A DNA stretch of 32,113 nt from Burkholderiales bacterium (GCA_947508055.1 CANNRR010000025.1:1-32113), one strand, 5' to 3'. Numbered from the stretch's first letter, positions 1-9,798 are shown. Program-made: numbers and translations. The notes: generated by a model not told the origin, from the sequence alone.

Positions 1-50
1 CCACCTTGACATGGTGGGGGTCGTTGGTTCGAGTCCAATCGCGCCTACCA
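1..50 (+). tRNA. tRNA-Val(GAC), 3' part, cut by window start
   Basis: The window opens inside a tRNA. The anticodon stem (1-5 with 13-17) pairs perfectly around the loop TTGACAT, giving anticodon GAC (valine). A 5-nt variable loop, a T-arm (23-27 with 35-39, loop TTCGAGT), the 3' acceptor strand (40-46), discriminator A and an encoded CCA (48-50) follow. The acceptor 5' strand and D-arm lie before the window. Confidence 0.95.
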
Positions 51-57
51 ACAGGAT

Positions 58-92
58 AGCCCTGGTTTCCATTGTGGAATCGGGGCTTTTTT
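58..92 (+). terminator. Rho-independent terminator after tRNA-Val
   Basis: AGCCC (58-62) pairs with GGGCT (83-87). The stem continues inward with several G.U pairs and A-U pairs to about 12 bp, followed by a run of T (87-92). It begins 8 bases after the tRNA CCA, so it probably ends the tRNA transcript. Confidence 0.8.
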
Positions 93-194
93 ACGTCTGC
101 ATATAGGGTAATCCTGTGCCATTAAGGCTGATGCATTCCGTAGAATCTGTTGCACTGCAATACACTGGTGGTTACTAGGGAACCTTTACTCGCC

Positions 195-644
195 ATGCAA
201 AGCAAATCCAGCGCTGACCGCAAGCCAACACAGCGGGTCATTAAGAAGTACCCCAACCGTCGTTTGTACGACACGGACACGTCCAGCTACATCACATTGG
301 CCGAGATCAAGCAATTGGTCATGGAAAACGAGCCCTGCGTGGTGCGGGACGCTAAGACGGGTGAAGACCTCACGCGCAGCATTTTGTTGCAGATCATTCT
401 TGAGGAAGAGGCTAACGGGACGCCCATGTTTACCGCTGAGGTGCTCTCCAACATCATCCGTTTTTATGGGCATGCGATGCAGGGCCTGATGGGCGGATAC
501 CTAGAAAAAAACATGCAGGCCCTGATACAGATGCAAGCTCCCCTGGTGCAGGGGACCATGGGCAACAACCTGTTTCAGCAAATGCAGGAGCAGATGCAAA
601 AGCAAACCGAGCAGCTATTGGGTACCTTTGGCCTTAAGCGGTAG
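195..644 (+). CDS. phaR: Polyhydroxyalkanoate synthesis repressor PhaR
   Basis: This is a transcriptional regulator of PHA storage; in the family it binds both DNA and PHA and represses phasin genes. The N-terminal PHB/PHA DNA-binding domain is recognisable from RVIKKYPNRRLYDT and the following ITLAEIKQLV and VVRDAKTGEDLTR segments. The next stretch (ILLQIILEEE, then MFTAEVLSNIIRFYGHAMQG) is the typical accumulation-regulator region. The C-terminus is Gln/Met rich and probably coiled. I chose ATG at 195 (149 aa, MQSKSSADRK) because it matches the usual family N-terminus; a TTG at 150 would add 15 unconserved residues. It stands alone between a tRNA terminator and rimO. Family identity is clear; the target genes are not visible here. 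Confidence 0.9.
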   Translation: MQSKSSADRKPTQRVIKKYPNRRLYDTDTSSYITLAEIKQLVMENEPCVVRDAKTGEDLTRSILLQIILEEEANGTPMFTAEVLSNIIRFYGHAMQGLMGGYLEKNMQALIQMQAPLVQGTMGNNLFQQMQEQMQKQTEQLLGTFGLKR

Positions 645-698
645 TGATACCGCAGGGTGCGGACCGGATGATGTGGTAAAAACGGCGACAATTGCCTC

Positions 699-2093
699 AT
701 GAGTGAAGTAGTTTCTACCCCGTCCCGAGTGCCAACCGTTGGTTTTATTAGTCTCGGCTGCCCGAAGGCGCTTACCGATTCCGAACTGATTCTGACCCAA
801 CTGAGCGCTGAAGGTTACCAGACCTCCAAGACCTTCAGGGGCGCCGATCTTGTCATTGTTAACACCTGTGGCTTCATCGACGATGCAGTTAAGGAAAGCC
901 TGGATACTATCGGTGAGGCATTGGCAGAGAATGGCCGCGTGATCGTGACCGGTTGTCTGGGGGCCAAGAGGGTTGACAATGGCGACAACTTGGTGCGTCA
1001 GATGCACCCCAAGGTACTGGCAGTTACCGGTCCGCACGCCACGCAAGAGGTGATGGACGCGGTGCATGTCAATTTGCCCAAGCCACATGATCCCTTTGTT
1101 GATCTTGTTCCGAACTCCTTTGGTGTGGCTGGTATCAAGCTCACTCCCCGGCATTACGCCTATTTGAAGATTAGCGAAGGTTGCAACCACCGATGTACGT
1201 TTTGCATCATTCCGTCTATGCGGGGTGACTTGGTGTCGCGCCCTATTGGGGCGGTGTTGACTGAGGCCCGTGCTTTATTCGCCGGTGGTGTCAAAGAGTT
1301 GCTGGTCATCAGTCAGGATACCTCAGCCTACGGCGTGGATGTAAAGTACCGCACCGGGTTTTGGGACGGAAAACCGGTGAAAACACGCATGCTGGAGTTG
1401 GTTCAGGCGCTGGGCGAAATTGCAGAGCCTTATGGCGCATGGGTGCGTTTGCACTATGTATATCCGTATCCAAGTGTGGATGACATTCTTCCCCTCATGG
1501 CGTCAGGACTGGTATTGCCGTATCTTGATGTTCCGTTGCAGCACAGTCACCCTGATGTGTTACGCCGCATGAAGCGACCCGCGAATGGCGAGAAAAACCT
1601 GGAGCGTTTATTAAAGTGGCGAGAGGCGTGCCCGGAGATTGTGGTTCGCAGCACGTTCATTGCCGGGTTTCCGGGTGAGACTGAAGTGGAATTCACTCAC
1701 CTTTTGGACTTTATCCGTGAGGCGGAAATTGACCGTGCAGGCTGCTTTGCCTACAGCGCTGTGAGTGGTGCCTTGGCGAATGACCTGCCAGGCATGTTGC
1801 CTATCGAGTTGCGCGAAGAGCGTCGTGCACGATTTATGGCGGTGGCCGAAGCGGTGTCGGTAGTAAAACTGCAACGGCGTCTCGGCTCAATCATGCAAAT
1901 TCTCGTCGATTCGGCACCGGGGACGGGGAAAAAGGGCGGCGTGGGCAGGAGCTACGCAGAAGCTCCAGAGATTGATGGTGTAGTTCGTCTGCTACCACCG
2001 GAAAAAATTAGTAAAACATTAAAGGTGGGAGAATTCACCAAGGCACGAATCATGGCTGCGCAAGGGCACGATTTGGTAGCCATGCCGATATGA
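699..2093 (+). CDS. rimO: Ribosomal protein uS12 methylthiotransferase RimO
   Basis: This radical-SAM enzyme adds a methylthio group to the conserved aspartate of ribosomal protein S12, using two Fe-S clusters. The N-terminal methylthiotransferase domain carries the three cluster cysteines C21, C57 (NTCGFI) and C86 (TGCLG). The radical-SAM CxxxCxxC motif is C162, C166 and C169 (CNHRCTFC). A C-terminal TRAM-like domain ends the 464-aa protein, a normal RimO length (MiaB proteins have a different C-terminal signature). The start at ATG 699 is favoured by the typical opening [14 protein letters not shown]. No strong ribosome-binding site is seen. The gene ends just before a bidirectional terminator. 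Confidence 0.95.
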   Translation: MSEVVSTPSRVPTVGFISLGCPKALTDSELILTQLSAEGYQTSKTFRGADLVIVNTCGFIDDAVKESLDTIGEALAENGRVIVTGCLGAKRVDNGDNLVRQMHPKVLAVTGPHATQEVMDAVHVNLPKPHDPFVDLVPNSFGVAGIKLTPRHYAYLKISEGCNHRCTFCIIPSMRGDLVSRPIGAVLTEARALFAGGVKELLVISQDTSAYGVDVKYRTGFWDGKPVKTRMLELVQALGEIAEPYGAWVRLHYVYPYPSVDDILPLMASGLVLPYLDVPLQHSHPDVLRRMKRPANGEKNLERLLKWREACPEIVVRSTFIAGFPGETEVEFTHLLDFIREAEIDRAGCFAYSAVSGALANDLPGMLPIELREERRARFMAVAEAVSVVKLQRRLGSIMQILVDSAPGTGKKGGVGRSYAEAPEIDGVVRLLPPEKISKTLKVGEFTKARIMAAQGHDLVAMPI

Positions 2094-2124
2094 GTGCAGT
2101 CGAATACCAATTGCATTTAGAACA

Positions 2125-2155
2125 AAAAAAGCCGCATCAAGTGAGGCGGCTTTTC
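2125..2155. terminator. Bidirectional terminator between rimO and tRNA-Leu(CAG)
   Basis: AGCCGC (2130-2135) pairs with GCGGCT (2146-2151), with two to three further inner pairs after one mismatch. A run of A precedes it and TTTT follows, so the hairpin can end rimO on plus and the tRNA-Leu transcript on minus. Confidence 0.8.
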
Positions 2156-2175
2156 ATTAACTACATTACCATAGT

Positions 2176-2260
<85 letters not shown>

Positions 2261-2310
2261 ATCTCAGGAAAGAGAGCAATTGTATCAAAAATATTAGCCA
2301 AACCAGCGGC

Positions 2311-4575
2311 TTGCTGGATGAAGTTGAGGGGATAGTTCAAGGTCACCGCGATGGGCACGGATTTGTGTCCCGTGATGACGGTGCGCCAGACATCTATTTG
2401 CCGCCCAACGAAATGCGCGCGGTGCTGCACAAGGATCGTGTGAAAGTGCGCATTGTTCGCAGTGACCGCAAAGGACGACCCGAGGGGCGTGTCGTCGAGA
2501 TACTGGAGCGTGCAACACAGCCCATCATTGGCCGATTGTTGCAGGAAAGCGGTGTTTGGCTGGTGGCACCGGAGGATAAGCGCTATGGACAGGATGTCTT
2601 GATTCCCAAAGGCGCCACCAGTGTCGCCAAAGTGGGTCAGGTGGTGGTGGTCGAATTGGTCGAACCTCCTGCCTTGTTCGGGCAGCCGGTTGGCCGTATC
2701 AAAGAGGTCCTTGGTGAGGTGGACGACCCCGGCATGGAAATTGAAATTGCCGTTCGCAAATACAGCGTCCCCCACGAGTTTTCAGAGGCCTGCATTGCGC
2801 TGGCGCGGACCTTGCCAGATAAGGTTCGACCGCAAGATCAGGTCAATCGCATCGATTTGACGGACGTGCCTCTTGTCACAATTGATGGCGAAGATGCGCG
2901 CGACTTTGACGATGCCGTGTATTGCGAGCCCGCATCAAAAGGTCGTGGGAAGTCGTCGGTCAAAGGATGGCGGCTTTTGGTCGGCATCGCAGATGTCAGC
3001 CACTACGTTGCGACCGGTTCGGCGATTGACGTCGATGCATATGACCGTGCGACTAGCGTGTATTTTCCCAGGCGGGTGATCCCCATGCTGCCCGAAAAAC
3101 TGTCAAATGGCTTGTGCTCACTGAATCCTGAAGTTGAGCGTCTAAGCATGGTGTGCGACATGTTTGTAACGGCTGATGGCGAGGTGGAGGCCTATCAGTT
3201 TTATCCGGCCGTGATGTGGAGCCATGCGCGTTTCACCTATACCGAAGTGGCGGCAATTCTTGGCAACACACGCGGACCAGAGGCTATGCGTCGCAAAGAC
3301 CGTGTTGGAGACTTGTTGAACCTGCACGGTGTTTACCAGGCATTGATCAAGTCCAGACGAAAGAGGGGCGCGGTTGATTTTGAAACTACCGAGACTCAGA
3401 TAGTTTGCGATGAAAACGGGCGGATTGAAAAGATTGTGCCCCGTACCCGCAACGTGGCACACCGGGTAATCGAAGAGGCCATGCTTGCCGCCAACGTCTG
3501 CAGCGCAGATTTTATTTCGCAAAGTAAGCATCCTGGCCTTTTTCGGGTTCATGAAGGGCCTACTCCTGAGAAGAAGGAGATGCTACAGAATTACCTGAAG
3601 GCCTCAGGTATCGGTATGTCCATAAGCGACGATCCATCACCAGGTGAGTTCCAAGCAATTGCTGAAGCGACGAAAGACCGTCCGGATGCTCAACAAATCC
3701 ATTCCATGTTGTTGCGTTCCATGCAGCAGGCCATTTACACGCCAACCAACGGCGGGCATTTCGGGTTGGCCTACAGCGCTTACACCCATTTCACCAGTCC
3801 AATTCGCCGCTATCCGGATTTGCTGGTGCACCGGGTTATCAAGTCCATTCTTGAAAAGACGAGATACCAGTTGCCCGTCTTGCCAACACCCGGTGAAGCG
3901 CATGCAAAATTGGCGCGCCGACTCGAGAAGGGCGCAACTTCACGTACAGGGTCGGCGCAACCAGCGCCTAAAAAGACCAACGCTGAAGGAATGGCCTGGT
4001 TGGCAGCGGGTTTGCATTGCAGTGCCAATGAACGCCGAGCGGACGAAGCCAGTCGAGATGTAGAGGCCTGGTTGAAGTGCAAGTACATGAAGGAGCATTT
4101 GGGTGAGGAGTACGGCGGCGTAGTGACAGCGGCAACCAGTTTTGGATTATTCGTTACGCTGGACGCGATGTATGTCGAAGGCCTGGTTCATATAACGGAG
4201 TTAGGTGGAGAATATTTTCGTTTTGACGAAGCGCGTCAGGAGTTGCGTGGTGAGAGGACGGGTACCCGATACGCGATTGGTACCCGGGTACGCATTCAAG
4301 TTAGTCGGGTTGATCTGGATGGTCGCAAGATAGATTTTCGCCTCATACACGAGGGCGATGGATTGGTGTCCCGTGCGTTGCTGGATAAAGGCGCTGGTCG
4401 TGACGAGAAGCCCCGTCCAACCCAAGGTGATCGTTTTGACATCCAGGTTGGTGCGAGGCCCGTATCTTTTGCAGCGGAGTCGCGTAAGCGTGCGGTCGGT
4501 AAGCCCGTTCGATCATCGAAGTTGAAGGAAAAGCCAGCCGATTCTCAAAAGAAAGTGCCCAGAAAGCGCCGGTAG
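2311..4575 (+). CDS. rnr: Ribonuclease R (3'-5' exoribonuclease)
   Basis: RNase R degrades structured RNA 3' to 5' and acts in RNA quality control and tmRNA-linked decay. A cold-shock-like RNA-binding N-terminus (GHRDGHGFVSRDDG) is followed by the RNB catalytic domain with the metal-binding motif DGEDARDFDDAV near residue 192 and HFTSPIRRYPDLLVHR downstream. A polar insert of about 35 residues follows, then CSANERRADEASRD and an S1 domain (from about residue 600). The tail is Lys/Arg rich, ending RKRR. The start is uncertain: the frame is open through the divergent tRNA gene, there is no in-frame ATG, and I used TTG 2311 (754 aa). ATC 2284, placed after a purine-rich AGGAAAGAGAG at 2266-2276, is an alternative. 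It converges with nnr. Confidence 0.93.
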   Translation: MLDEVEGIVQGHRDGHGFVSRDDGAPDIYLPPNEMRAVLHKDRVKVRIVRSDRKGRPEGRVVEILERATQPIIGRLLQESGVWLVAPEDKRYGQDVLIPKGATSVAKVGQVVVVELVEPPALFGQPVGRIKEVLGEVDDPGMEIEIAVRKYSVPHEFSEACIALARTLPDKVRPQDQVNRIDLTDVPLVTIDGEDARDFDDAVYCEPASKGRGKSSVKGWRLLVGIADVSHYVATGSAIDVDAYDRATSVYFPRRVIPMLPEKLSNGLCSLNPEVERLSMVCDMFVTADGEVEAYQFYPAVMWSHARFTYTEVAAILGNTRGPEAMRRKDRVGDLLNLHGVYQALIKSRRKRGAVDFETTETQIVCDENGRIEKIVPRTRNVAHRVIEEAMLAANVCSADFISQSKHPGLFRVHEGPTPEKKEMLQNYLKASGIGMSISDDPSPGEFQAIAEATKDRPDAQQIHSMLLRSMQQAIYTPTNGGHFGLAYSAYTHFTSPIRRYPDLLVHRVIKSILEKTRYQLPVLPTPGEAHAKLARRLEKGATSRTGSAQPAPKKTNAEGMAWLAAGLHCSANERRADEASRDVEAWLKCKYMKEHLGEEYGGVVTAATSFGLFVTLDAMYVEGLVHITELGGEYFRFDEARQELRGERTGTRYAIGTRVRIQVSRVDLDGRKIDFRLIHEGDGLVSRALLDKGAGRDEKPRPTQGDRFDIQVGARPVSFAAESRKRAVGKPVRSSKLKEKPADSQKKVPRKRR

Positions 4576-4630
4576 TTCAACGACAGCAAATTTTTCCGCA
4601 TCGGTCTTTGAAGCAGCCGCACCGTAAAGA

Positions 4631-6007
4631 TCACAAATTTATCGCCAGATCTTTTGCTGTCATTGTGAATGGGTTGCGCCACTGGTCTGCAACTTCACCA
4701 TGCAGATAGACCGATTCGCAGGCACATTGAAACGCGTTTCCCCCTGAGGCGAGACGTGCGCCAATCTGACCGGCCAGCACGTCGCCAGTGCCTGCTGTTG
4801 CCAGTCGCGCGTTACCGGTTGGGTTGATACGCGAAGTGATGCCTGGCGCTGCAATGACAGTGCCTGAGCCTTTCAACACCACCGTGCAGGTAAATCGATC
4901 GGCAATGGCTTGCGCTACAGCCAGTCGGTCGGCTTGCACGTCTGCGCTTTGCATATTCATCAGACGGGCGGCTTCTAGCGGATGAGGGGTCAGCACCGTG
5001 GTCAGGTGACTTCTGCATGCGAGTTTGCGTTGTAGCGATAGGTCGCGTGAAATGGCGTTGAGTGCATCAGCGTCGAGCACAAGCCGTGTTGATCGTTCCA
5101 TGATGCCTTCCAAGTGCTCCGCGATGGAGTCGCCGCCGCCACATCCGGCGACGATTACCATGGATTCATAGGCGAGATCATTCAAATTTCGGAACATGAT
5201 GCCAGGCTGGCTTGTGTCCAGTTTCGCAATAGATGTATCCAGCAATGCCAAGTAAACTCTGCCCGCGCCACCATGCAACGCTGCCAGTGCTGCAAGCAAT
5301 GCTGCGCCTGACATTCCCTTCGCTCCACCTATGACGCCGACATCCCCAAAGCTACCTTTGTGAGTGTTGTGGGTGCGAACAGTAGGCGGTGGCGTACCGT
5401 TGAGCTCGGCGCACATCCTAGTAGGTTCGGCAACGCCCAGTGCATCGAACCAGATTTCCCCGCATGCGTCACGGCCGCTCGCCGTGAAGAGCCCCGGTTT
5501 GAGGACCAATAAACTCAGCGTGTAGTCGGCACGAACGAACGTCGCCTGGCATGCGCCTGTCTCTGCGTGCAGGCCGGAGGGAATGTCGACTGACAACACT
5601 GGTGCAATCTTGGAGTTGATTTGGCTTATCCACGCCCCATACAGGATGGAAATTTCGCGAATTCGTCCAATACCAAAAAGTGCGTCGATGCATAAATCAT
5701 ACTGATTGGGTGGTTCGACTGTGATCACTACGCCGGCTTCTAGGGCGGATTGGCGACTCGCCGCTGCATCCACCGGCAAACTGTCGATGTGACCACACGC
5801 CGTCACAACAGGCAACTTTCCCCACTGTTTGAGGTGTACCGCGGCCTCGTACCCGTCCCCGCCATTGTTACCGGGTCCGCACGCAATCCAAATGACTTGC
5901 GCGTGGGGAGCGACAGCCAGGGCGAGGCGAGCAATAGCCAGCCCCGCGCGTTGCATCAATGTGTGCGCGGTCAAGTGCCTGGCGGCCAACGCCTCCAACT
6001 CACGCAC
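4631..6007 (-). CDS. nnr: Bifunctional NAD(P)H-hydrate epimerase / ADP-dependent dehydratase
   Basis: This enzyme repairs damaged NAD(P)H: the N-terminal YjeF_N domain epimerises the hydrate and the C-terminal carbohydrate-kinase-like domain dehydrates it at the cost of ADP. The epimerase motif GPGNNGGDGYE lies at residues 44-54. In the second domain DADALN, LTPHPLEAARL and GTGDVLAG (from about residue 406, catalytic Asp about 409) are present. The GTG at 6007 is the first conventional start, but family-like sequence (PLFNRSAV) continues in frame upstream. The real start may be an ATT/ATC at about 6062-6067, close to the stop of the MBL gene (6072). The two minus-strand genes are probably one transcript. 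The 3' end faces rnr across 55 bp with no obvious terminator. Confidence 0.92.
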   Translation of the reverse strand: MRELEALAARHLTAHTLMQRAGLAIARLALAVAPHAQVIWIACGPGNNGGDGYEAAVHLKQWGKLPVVTACGHIDSLPVDAAASRQSALEAGVVITVEPPNQYDLCIDALFGIGRIREISILYGAWISQINSKIAPVLSVDIPSGLHAETGACQATFVRADYTLSLLVLKPGLFTASGRDACGEIWFDALGVAEPTRMCAELNGTPPPTVRTHNTHKGSFGDVGVIGGAKGMSGAALLAALAALHGGAGRVYLALLDTSIAKLDTSQPGIMFRNLNDLAYESMVIVAGCGGGDSIAEHLEGIMERSTRLVLDADALNAISRDLSLQRKLACRSHLTTVLTPHPLEAARLMNMQSADVQADRLAVAQAIADRFTCTVVLKGSGTVIAAPGITSRINPTGNARLATAGTGDVLAGQIGARLASGGNAFQCACESVYLHGEVADQWRNPFTMTAKDLAINL

Positions 6008-6071
6008 CGCGCTCCTGTTGAAAAGGGGTCTTGCTGCAACGGTGGGGTTGCCATTCTTGCCGATAATGCGC

Positions 6072-6959
6072 TCAGAATTCGTAGGACTCTCCTTCGCGCG
6101 CCAGTCTGATGTCCATTCCAGCTGTCAGTGAATGGTTGGTTGTGAGTGCTGTCCGAAAGGCATCTTCCAAAGCGTCATCGCTTCTAGTTGGTTCGTGGTG
6201 TGTGCAGAAAAGAACTTTGGCACCGACTTGCTTTGCGCTGCTGATGCTGGAACTGAAAGTCCCATGCCCCCATCCCTTTTTCAAGGGGTATTCTGCATCG
6301 GTATATGAGCTGTCCGCGATGAATACGTCGACACCGCGCATCGCATCGTGAATGGAGGCTATTTTTTCATCGACAAAGACTTGGTAATCTTCATATCCGT
6401 CATCGCCAGGTTCGTAGATGTTGTACGGGGGTTCGTGATCACCTGTGAAGAAAACTGCCTTTCCGTTGCTTTCGATGCGGTACCCAAAATCGATTACCGG
6501 GTGATTGAGCATGCATGGTGTCACGGTTGCTGATCCAATCTGAACGGTCTCACCCGGCACCAGGGTCACGTATTCAATGCGTGCTTTCATTTCAGCCTCG
6601 CGAACGGGGAAATAGCTGTACTGCAACTGGACGGACATCACCTGCTCAATGCCCTTGCCGGAAACAGGATCAAAGCCGCCGTGCAAACGCAAGGTGTTGC
6701 CTGGAATGAAGTTTGGTATGAAGAACGGCAGCCCCTGTATGTGATCCCAATGGGAGTGCGTTATGAGCACATTAGCAGTTACAGGTAGTTCGGCCAGCAA
6801 AGTCTGGGAAAGTGGAAATATTCCGGTACCAGCGTCCAGAATGATCAGTTCGTTGTTGTCGGTGCGGATCTCAATGCAGGTCGTGTTTCCACCATAGCGC
6901 ACTGTCTTCGGGCCGGGGGAGGCAATCGAACCGCGGACCCCCCAAAATTTGACCTTCAT
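6072..6959 (-). CDS. MBL-fold metallo-hydrolase
   Basis: This is a 295-aa metallo-beta-lactamase-fold protein. The metal-binding HSHWDH motif is at residues 68-73 (HxHxDH), and later ligands are suggested by NHPVIDFGYR, FTGDHEP, ADSSYTD and CTHHEP. The opening MKVKFWGVRGSIASP is typical of a cytoplasmic MBL subfamily, and no signal peptide is seen. ATG 6959 has a good upstream site (AAGGA, about 6 bases away). Substrate cannot be read from sequence; members of this fold include phosphodiesterases and RNases. It lies just upstream of nnr and is divergent from rpsB. Confidence 0.88.
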   Translation of the reverse strand: MKVKFWGVRGSIASPGPKTVRYGGNTTCIEIRTDNNELIILDAGTGIFPLSQTLLAELPVTANVLITHSHWDHIQGLPFFIPNFIPGNTLRLHGGFDPVSGKGIEQVMSVQLQYSYFPVREAEMKARIEYVTLVPGETVQIGSATVTPCMLNHPVIDFGYRIESNGKAVFFTGDHEPPYNIYEPGDDGYEDYQVFVDEKIASIHDAMRGVDVFIADSSYTDAEYPLKKGWGHGTFSSSISSAKQVGAKVLFCTHHEPTRSDDALEDAFRTALTTNHSLTAGMDIRLAREGESYEF

Positions 6960-7112
6960 ACCGATTCCTTTTTAGAGCAACAACCAGAAAGCGTCCGATT
7001 TGTCTTGGACTCTATTCTGCGCGAACCCAAGTTAAATTGCTGAGCCCCCTGTTGATTGGAGATGGAGTAGCGATTGATCGGCTCAGAGGCAACTCAGAAA
7101 ACCCCTCACTCA

Positions 7113-7121
7113 TGTTATACT
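7113..7121 (+). promoter_or_regulatory. Candidate extended -10 promoter for rpsB-tsf
   Basis: TGTTATACT is an extended -10 element (TGn plus TATACT at 7116-7121). No good -35 hexamer is seen 16-18 bases upstream, which is common when TGn is present. It would give a leader of about 130 nt before rpsB. The rest of 6960-7112 holds the MBL ribosome-binding site and no other clear signal. Confidence 0.45.
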
Positions 7122-7182
7122 TGAACGGCTTTGCTTATAGCGCATTTTGCTGTTCGCAATTCAATCGCAAATCCGCCCCGTC

Positions 7183-7248
7183 AAGGTGTTGTCTGCTTGG
7201 TTTATTCTGAGTCGGTCGATAAGGGGGCTGGATTTTAGACCTAACCTT
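7183..7248 (+). promoter_or_regulatory. Structured rpsB leader, possible S2 autoregulatory site
   Basis: AAGGT plus GTCT (7183-7194) can pair with AGAC plus ACCTT (7237-7248), giving two short helices around a symmetric 3x3 internal loop. The closing helix ends right at the GGAG of rpsB. Ribosomal protein S2 represses its own mRNA through a leader in other proteobacteria; assigning that role here is inference from position and pairing. Confidence 0.4.
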
Positions 7249-7259
7249 TGGAGTAAATC

Positions 7260-8015
7260 ATGGCAGTAACAATGCGCGAAATGCTGGAAGCTGGCGTCCA
7301 TTTTGGACACCAGACCCGTTTCTGGAATCCCAAGATGGCACCGTTTATTTTTGGCCATCGCAACAAAATCCACATTATTAACCTGGAAAAATCGCTTCCC
7401 ATGTTTCAGGATGCGGCGAAGTTTGTTCGCCAGTTGTCTTCAAAACGTGGGACCATTTTGATGGTGGGAACCAAGCGCCAAGCGCGTGAGACTGTGGCTG
7501 CTGAGGCTCAACGTGCTGGAGTTCCATTTGTTGATCAGCGTTGGCTCGGTGGCATGTTGACCAATTTCAAAACCGTGAAGACTTCGATCAAGCGCTTGAA
7601 GGAAATGAAGGCGCAGCAGGAAGTGGGTTTGGACAGCATGAGCAAGAAGGAGCAATTGATGTTTGCTCGGGAATTGTTGAAGCTCGAAAAGGATATCGGC
7701 GGCATTCAAGACATGGCAACTTTGCCGGATGCGATTTTTGTGATTGACGTGGGTTATCACAAGATTGCGATTGCCGAGGCGCGCAAACTCGGTATTCCCT
7801 TGATTGGTGTCGTTGACTCTAACCATTCGCCAGAAGGAATTGACTACGTTATTCCTGGGAATGACGACTCCTCCAAGGCCGTGACTCTGTACGCACGTGG
7901 CATTGCTGACGCCATTCTTGAAGGACGTGCCAATGCGATGGACGATGTTGTTAAGGCGGTTGTTGCTGCCGAGAGCGGCGATGAGTTTGTTGAGGTGAGT
8001 GAAGCCTCTACTTAA
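7260..8015 (+). CDS. rpsB: 30S ribosomal protein S2
   Basis: S2 is a 251-aa structural protein of the small subunit, bound near S1. The N-terminus [26 protein letters not shown] and the [20 protein letters not shown] region are characteristic. ATG 7260 is preceded by GGAG at a normal distance. It starts the translation block rpsB-tsf-pyrH-frr found in this order across bacteria. A terminator-like hairpin separates it from tsf. Confidence 0.98.
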   Translation: MAVTMREMLEAGVHFGHQTRFWNPKMAPFIFGHRNKIHIINLEKSLPMFQDAAKFVRQLSSKRGTILMVGTKRQARETVAAEAQRAGVPFVDQRWLGGMLTNFKTVKTSIKRLKEMKAQQEVGLDSMSKKEQLMFARELLKLEKDIGGIQDMATLPDAIFVIDVGYHKIAIAEARKLGIPLIGVVDSNHSPEGIDYVIPGNDDSSKAVTLYARGIADAILEGRANAMDDVVKAVVAAESGDEFVEVSEAST

Positions 8016-8035
8016 GCTTTTTTCGCCCAAAAATC

Positions 8036-8059
8036 GGGGCTTTTTTGCCCCTTTTTTTT
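8036..8059 (+). terminator. rpsB-tsf intercistronic terminator/attenuator
   Basis: GGGGC (8036-8040), a TTTTTT loop and GCCCC (8047-8051) form a perfect hairpin, followed by eight T (8052-8059). No new promoter is obvious before tsf, so partial read-through would set a higher S2 than EF-Ts output. The leakiness is inference. Confidence 0.8.
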
Positions 8060-8101
8060 AGCCCCTATTAGATAGTTGAACTGATTTACGGAGAAAATAA
8101 A

Positions 8102-9025
8102 ATGGCTGCAATTACTGCAAGTATGGTTGCTGAATTACGTGGAAAAACGGATGCGCCCATGATGGAGTGCAAGAGAGCTTTGACTGAAGCTGAAGGCGAC
8201 ATGGCCAAAGCGGAAGAGTTGTTGCGTGTTAAGTTGGGTAGTAAGGCTGGTAAGGCTGCCGCCCGTATTACGGCTGAAGGTGTGGTGGTGAGTAGTATGG
8301 ACGGCACCACTGGCGCCATGCTTGAGGTCAATTGCGAGACTGATTTTGTAACGAAAAACGATAGTTTTCTGGCTTTTGCCAATGCTGCGGCTGCGTTGGT
8401 TGCGAAGCACAACCCCACCGATGTTTTGGCCTTGAGTGCATTGGCCTATGAGCAAGACGGTTTTGGCCCTACGCTTGAGGATGTGCGCAAAGGATTGATC
8501 GGAAAAATCGGTGAAAACATGACTTTCCGACGTTTTAAGCGTTTTGCCACCGGAACACAGTTGGCTTCTTACCTTCATGGTACCCGTATTGGTGTGGTGG
8601 TAGAGTTTGTGGGAGACGCTGTGGCTGCAAAAGATGTCGCTATGCATGTTGCTGCGATGAAGCCCGTTGCGCTGACCAGCGCCGATGTGCCGGCTGACTT
8701 GGTTGAGCGCGAGCGTTCTGTTGCAGCGGCTAAGGCCGCAGAGGACGCTGCCGTTGCTACGGCTGCCGGAAAGCCGGTCCAGTCGGCGGAAATTGTTGCC
8801 AAGCGCATTGATGGTGGCGTGCAGAAGTACCTCAAAGAGGTTTCGCTATTCAATCAGACATTTGTGAAGAACGACAAGCAAACTGTGGAGCAAATGCTCA
8901 AGGCGTCTGCCACTTCGGTCAAGGCCTTTACCATGTATGTGGTTGGCGAAGGGATTGAGAAGAAGGTCGATGATTTTGCCGCTGAGGTGGCAGCGCAGGT
9001 CGCAGCGGCCCAGAAATCCGCATAA
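8102..9025 (+). CDS. tsf: Translation elongation factor Ts
   Basis: EF-Ts is the guanine-nucleotide exchange factor that recycles EF-Tu.GDP. The N-terminal UBA-like segment ([20 protein letters not shown]) and the core motif [13 protein letters not shown] that contacts EF-Tu are clear. At 307 aa it has the usual bacterial length. CGGAG sits 8-12 bases before ATG 8102. It follows rpsB after the hairpin at 8036-8059 and precedes pyrH by 50 bp. Confidence 0.97.
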   Translation: MAAITASMVAELRGKTDAPMMECKRALTEAEGDMAKAEELLRVKLGSKAGKAAARITAEGVVVSSMDGTTGAMLEVNCETDFVTKNDSFLAFANAAAALVAKHNPTDVLALSALAYEQDGFGPTLEDVRKGLIGKIGENMTFRRFKRFATGTQLASYLHGTRIGVVVEFVGDAVAAKDVAMHVAAMKPVALTSADVPADLVERERSVAAAKAAEDAAVATAAGKPVQSAEIVAKRIDGGVQKYLKEVSLFNQTFVKNDKQTVEQMLKASATSVKAFTMYVVGEGIEKKVDDFAAEVAAQVAAAQKSA

Positions 9026-9075
9026 TTCAAGTCCAATGTCGTTGAAGTTTGTTTAAGCGTTACCCGGAGTCACCC

Positions 9076-9798
9076 ATGAGTCAAGAAAAGCCTGCTTACA
9101 AGCGAATTTTGCTGAAGTTGTCAGGCGAGGCCTTGATGGGTGATGACCAATTTGGAATCAATCGTGACACGATAGTTCGCATGGTTGACGAGATTGCCGA
9201 GGTCACACGACTGGGGGTTGAAGTCGCTGTGGTGATCGGTGGAGGGAATATCTTTCGCGGGGTTGCTGGGGGCTCAGTGGGCATGGACCGGGCCACCGCT
9301 GACTACATGGGGATGCTTGCAACCGTGATGAACGCGCTGGCCCTGGGCGATACCATGAACAAAGCCGGTTTGATTGCACGGGTCATGTCTGCTATTGGAA
9401 TCGAGCAGGTCGTTGAGCCTTACGTTCGCCCCAAAGCCCTTCAGTATCTTGAAGAAGGAAAGGTCGTGATATTTGCAGCAGGAACAGGAAATCCATTTTT
9501 CACAACGGATACTGCTGCCGCCCTGCGAGGTGCAGAGATTGGCGCGGAGATTGTTTTAAAGGCCACAAAGGTGGACGGAGTCTATACGGCAGACCCCAAG
9601 AAGGACCCGCATGCGACCCGTTACGCAAAGATTACTTTTAACGACGCCATGTCACAAAATCTAGGCATTATGGATGCTGCGGCCTTTGCACTCTGTCGCG
9701 ATCAAAAACTTCCCATTAAGGTATTTTCAATATTCAAGCATGGGGCGTTAAGGCGCGTAGTGATGGGGGAAGACGAAGGCACACTGGTGTACGTTTAG
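9076..9798 (+). CDS. pyrH: UMP kinase
   Basis: Hexameric bacterial UMP kinase phosphorylates UMP to UDP; it belongs to the amino-acid kinase fold. KLSGEALMG (residues 14-22) and GGGNIFRG bind phosphate, and the ATP/UMP core [19 protein letters not shown] is intact. I start at ATG 9076 (240 aa, [10 protein letters not shown]), which follows CCGGAG; a TTG at 9049 would add nine unconserved residues. It lies between tsf and frr as usual. Confidence 0.97.
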   Translation: MSQEKPAYKRILLKLSGEALMGDDQFGINRDTIVRMVDEIAEVTRLGVEVAVVIGGGNIFRGVAGGSVGMDRATADYMGMLATVMNALALGDTMNKAGLIARVMSAIGIEQVVEPYVRPKALQYLEEGKVVIFAAGTGNPFFTTDTAAALRGAEIGAEIVLKATKVDGVYTADPKKDPHATRYAKITFNDAMSQNLGIMDAAAFALCRDQKLPIKVFSIFKHGALRRVVMGEDEGTLVYV

